Part shown: in pieces, positions 61,936 through 64,000 of the stretch
Layout: each line of letters starts with the position of its first letter
How positions within the stretch are numbered: position 1 is the first letter of the stretch
Assembly: GCF_001889545.1 (NCBI RefSeq)
Contig: NZ_CP018194.1
Span: 2,367,501-2,431,500, forward strand
Reading direction: 5' to 3'
DNA from: Granulibacter bethesdensis
GTDB taxonomy: Bacteria > Pseudomonadota > Alphaproteobacteria > Acetobacterales > Acetobacteraceae
DNA length: 64,000 bases
Notes under the pieces: generated by a model
Seen by the model: only the letters and a program-made list of their open reading frames with translations
What the model was told of the DNA's origin: nothing
The model's database searches: none
Translations under genes and position numbers: made by a program

Positions 61936-64000
61936 TTATCGGGTCACGATGCTGACGACAGCACGGCTGTTCGCACCCGGCAGACAAACCACGCGATCGC
62001 CTACCCGCTGGAAGGTCAGATCGACGAAGCTATCCCCCAGTTGCAAACGCTTCAGATGCAGGACATCAAGACCATAGGGCAGAGTGGGCCGGTCCACCGT
62101 AATTTCCTTCTTCCAGCCATTGATCCGCAGCCCGAGACACGCCTGCAACATCATGAACACCGATCCCGCGGCCCAGGCCTGCGGCAGGCAGGCCACCGGA
62201 TAGCTGATGGGCGCTTCTCCGGGGCTGCGGGGGAAACCACAGTACAATTCCGGCAGCCGCATTCCCAGATGAACGGCAGATTCGAACATATCGCGTGTGA
62301 TATGGGAAACAACGTCACGCTCGCCATAAAAGGCCATCCCGGCCACACACAACGCCGTATCATGCGGCCAGACCGAACCATTGTGATAGGACATGGGATT
62401 ATATCGCGGCGCCGTCGTGCCGAGGGTCCGAATACCCCAGCCGCTGTTAAAAGAAGGCGAGGACAGCAAGCGGGTCAGCCGGGCCGCCCGCTCGGGCGAT
62501 GGAACCCCCGTGTACAGCAGATGCCCGGCATTGGAAGCCGGAACCCGGCACAACTCCCCATTCCCGTCCAAGGCGATGCCGTAGCAGCCGAGATCCTCCA
62601 TCCAGAATTTGTCTTCAATGGCTGCCCTCAGACGGGTCGCCTTGGTGCGCCAGCGCACGGCATCTTCGGTCAGGCCACGCCGTTCGCTCAGGCTGGCAAG
62701 GGCGAGATAGGCGGCATGCACATAGCCCTGCACCTCCACCAATGCCACCGGCCCCTGGGGGAATTTGGCATCAGCCCCGAACACGCTGTCGAAACTGTCT
62801 TTCCAGCCCTGATTGGCCAGTCCGCTTTCCTCACCGCGGGCATAGTCCAGGAATCCGTCGCCATTGGAATCTCCCGGCCCTTCAACCCAGGCGATGGCCG
62901 CCATCAGCGCGGGCCACAAAGTGTCGATCAGCGCCATGTCTCCGGTCCGATCGGCATAGGAACCTGCCAGCACCACAAACAGGGGCGTGGTATCAACACC
63001 ACCATAATATTGACCAAACGGTATTTCCTTGAGCGCCGTCATCTCCCCATGCCGCATCTCGTGCACGATCTTGCCTGGCGCGGAATCCTGAAAACTGGAT
63101 GTATCTGTGGCCTGATGGCTGGCCAGAAAAGTCAGCACACCCCGCGCCATGCCCGGATCAAGCCAGAGCCTTTGCAGGGAAGTAATGACCGCATCACGCC
63201 CGAATGGCGTGGAGAACCATGGAATCCCGGCATAAGGATAGGGGCCGGTCGGCAGATCAGTCGTCAGCAGCGCCAGATCAGCGGCCGACCGATCAATCCA
63301 TTGGCGGTACATCCGGCTGGGCGTGTCGATTTCGGCCGCACGACGGCGCTTCGTCCGCATGGCCCAACGCGCGCGTGCAGCCGCCTTGCGAAACCTTTCC
63401 CGCGAGGGAGAAGCATCGGCCTGCGGACCGATTTCCATAAAGAGCTCGATCCGCCCTTCCCGCTCCAGATGAAAGAGAAACGCCGCCAGCCCCGGCTCCA
63501 GTCTGGCGGGAGGAATCGAGAAACTGATCAGCGTCACCCGGTTGATCTTATCCAGGCCCTGATAGGCGAGGCGAACCATACCGTTACGGATTTCCGGAGG
63601 CATCACACGCCCGCGTGAAACACGCTGTAATCCACGTACCTCGAACATATCACGGAAATCAGCTGCAAAACGCAGTTCGATCGGAACCGTGGCAGGCGTT
63701 TGCCCGAAATTGACCAGCGTGATGCGCTCGTAGAGACAATGGTCCCACAGAAACCGGCGGCGTTCCACCAGAATGACCCCTTCCGGCAGGGACTGCCCAC
63801 CCAGTGGCGGCAGAGGCCGGTTGGTCATATTGGTGGTGGCATAGACATTGTCATAGCTGACCGCCGCCCCGAGCAAGGAAGGAGAACGCTCCCCGATCAT
63901 CAGGCGGAAGCGCGACAGAACACGGGTATCGTTGTCGAAAAACCCGTCATCGTCGCCATGCATGTCGCCCATCTGGTCCGCCACCAGAAAGCAGTCGCCA
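61936..64000 (-). CDS. Glycogen-debranching-type amylo-alpha-1,6-glucosidase (5' end outside window)
   Basis: At least 688 residues, open to the window edge; a GTG at 63984 is inside the conserved N-terminal domain, since the upstream codons DCFLV continue the family pattern before ADQMGD. The start therefore lies beyond 64000. The N-terminal beta domain shows GFFDNDTRVLSRF, and the catalytic (alpha/alpha)6 barrel contains FSTPFGRDAVITSLQ, NQGWKDSFDSVFGA and ALVEVQGYVHAAYLAL. Such enzymes trim alpha-1,6 branches of glycogen or trehalose-type glucans. It is probably co-transcribed with the aldolase. Confidence 0.88.
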   Translation of the reverse strand, partial: GDCFLVADQMGDMHGDDDGFFDNDTRVLSRFRLMIGERSPSLLGAAVSYDNVYATTNMTNRPLPPLGGQSLPEGVILVERRRFLWDHCLYERITLVNFGQTPATVPIELRFAADFRDMFEVRGLQRVSRGRVMPPEIRNGMVRLAYQGLDKINRVTLISFSIPPARLEPGLAAFLFHLEREGRIELFMEIGPQADASPSRERFRKAAARARWAMRTKRRRAAEIDTPSRMYRQWIDRSAADLALLTTDLPTGPYPYAGIPWFSTPFGRDAVITSLQRLWLDPGMARGVLTFLASHQATDTSSFQDSAPGKIVHEMRHGEMTALKEIPFGQYYGGVDTTPLFVVLAGSYADRTGDMALIDTLWPALMAAIAWVEGPGDSNGDGFLDYARGEESGLANQGWKDSFDSVFGADAKFPQGPVALVEVQGYVHAAYLALASLSERRGLTEDAVRWRTKATRLRAAIEDKFWMEDLGCYGIALDGNGELCRVPASNAGHLLYTGVPSPERAARLTRLLSSPSFNSGWGIRTLGTTAPRYNPMSYHNGSVWPHDTALCVAGMAFYGERDVVSHITRDMFESAVHLGMRLPELYCGFPRSPGEAPISYPVACLPQAWAAGSVFMMLQACLGLRINGWKKEITVDRPTLPYGLDVLHLKRLQLGDSFVDLTFQRVGDRVVCLPGANSRAVVSIVTR

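Noticed and set aside
61843-63618. A 591-codon plus-strand frame
   Set aside because: It is antisense to the debranching-type glucosidase, which has a recognisable catalytic domain.

Overview
The window looks like a chromosomal stretch from an alphaproteobacterium of the acetic acid bacteria (Acetobacteraceae). Granulibacter bethesdensis is my best guess, from gene content and a GC-rich base composition, not from any search. Supporting content includes squalene-hopene cyclase, an N-methylglutamate synthase-type module, a phosphoribulokinase/CbbX pair and an acid-shock-like secreted peptide. Most of the window is dense, GC-rich core genome with short spacers. No tRNA, rRNA, CRISPR array or insertion sequence was seen.

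Layout, left to right. 1-3.5 kb: glyQ and glyS (minus strand) separated by a vapBC toxin-antitoxin module with its own promoter and dyad operators. 3.6-5.9 kb: a SnoaL-like protein, a DUF2076 protein and a LysR regulator. 6.0-9.2 kb: hopanoid genes hpnE and shc. 9.3-13.2 kb: a hybrid sensor kinase and a MYG1-family protein. 13.3-17.7 kb: a four-gene minus-strand operon (class II amidotransferase, GXGXG protein, FMN glutamate synthase-like protein, GlnT/GmaS) fitting N-methylglutamate synthase plus gamma-glutamylmethylamide synthetase. 17.9-25.5 kb: SH3/DsrE/MoeB operon, queC, ampG, an acid-shock-like peptide, typA, a small secreted protein and a 57-residue DUF1328 protein. 25.6-33.8 kb: modABC molybdate transporter, an MFS exporter, ftsK and an old-yellow-enzyme reductase.

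33.8-41 kb: a MarR-controlled efflux operon (FUSC, DUF1656, HlyD, NodT), then glnK-amtB. 41.2-48 kb: UbiH-family monooxygenase, a small coiled-coil protein, the Calvin-cycle-type trio prk-cbbX-rpe without RuBisCO in view, then aroE-coaE-dnaQ. 47.9-53.6 kb: two related MFS transporters flanking a PRC-barrel protein and an ArsB-type permease, then a BrkB protein. One MFS carries a 15-bp tandem repeat in frame.

53.6-60.9 kb is clearly different: lower GC, bounded by AT-rich spacers, and holding an OmpR/CtrA-type regulator with glutamate in place of the phospho-accepting aspartate, a two-domain glycosyltransferase, a TPR-GT9-like glycosyltransferase and a TPR protein with a degenerate sulfotransferase domain. 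This looks like a surface-glycan or protein-glycosylation island and is the least ordinary part of the window. 60.9-64 kb returns to GC-rich sequence with a small unknown gene, a class II aldolase and a glycogen-debranching-type enzyme that runs off the right edge.
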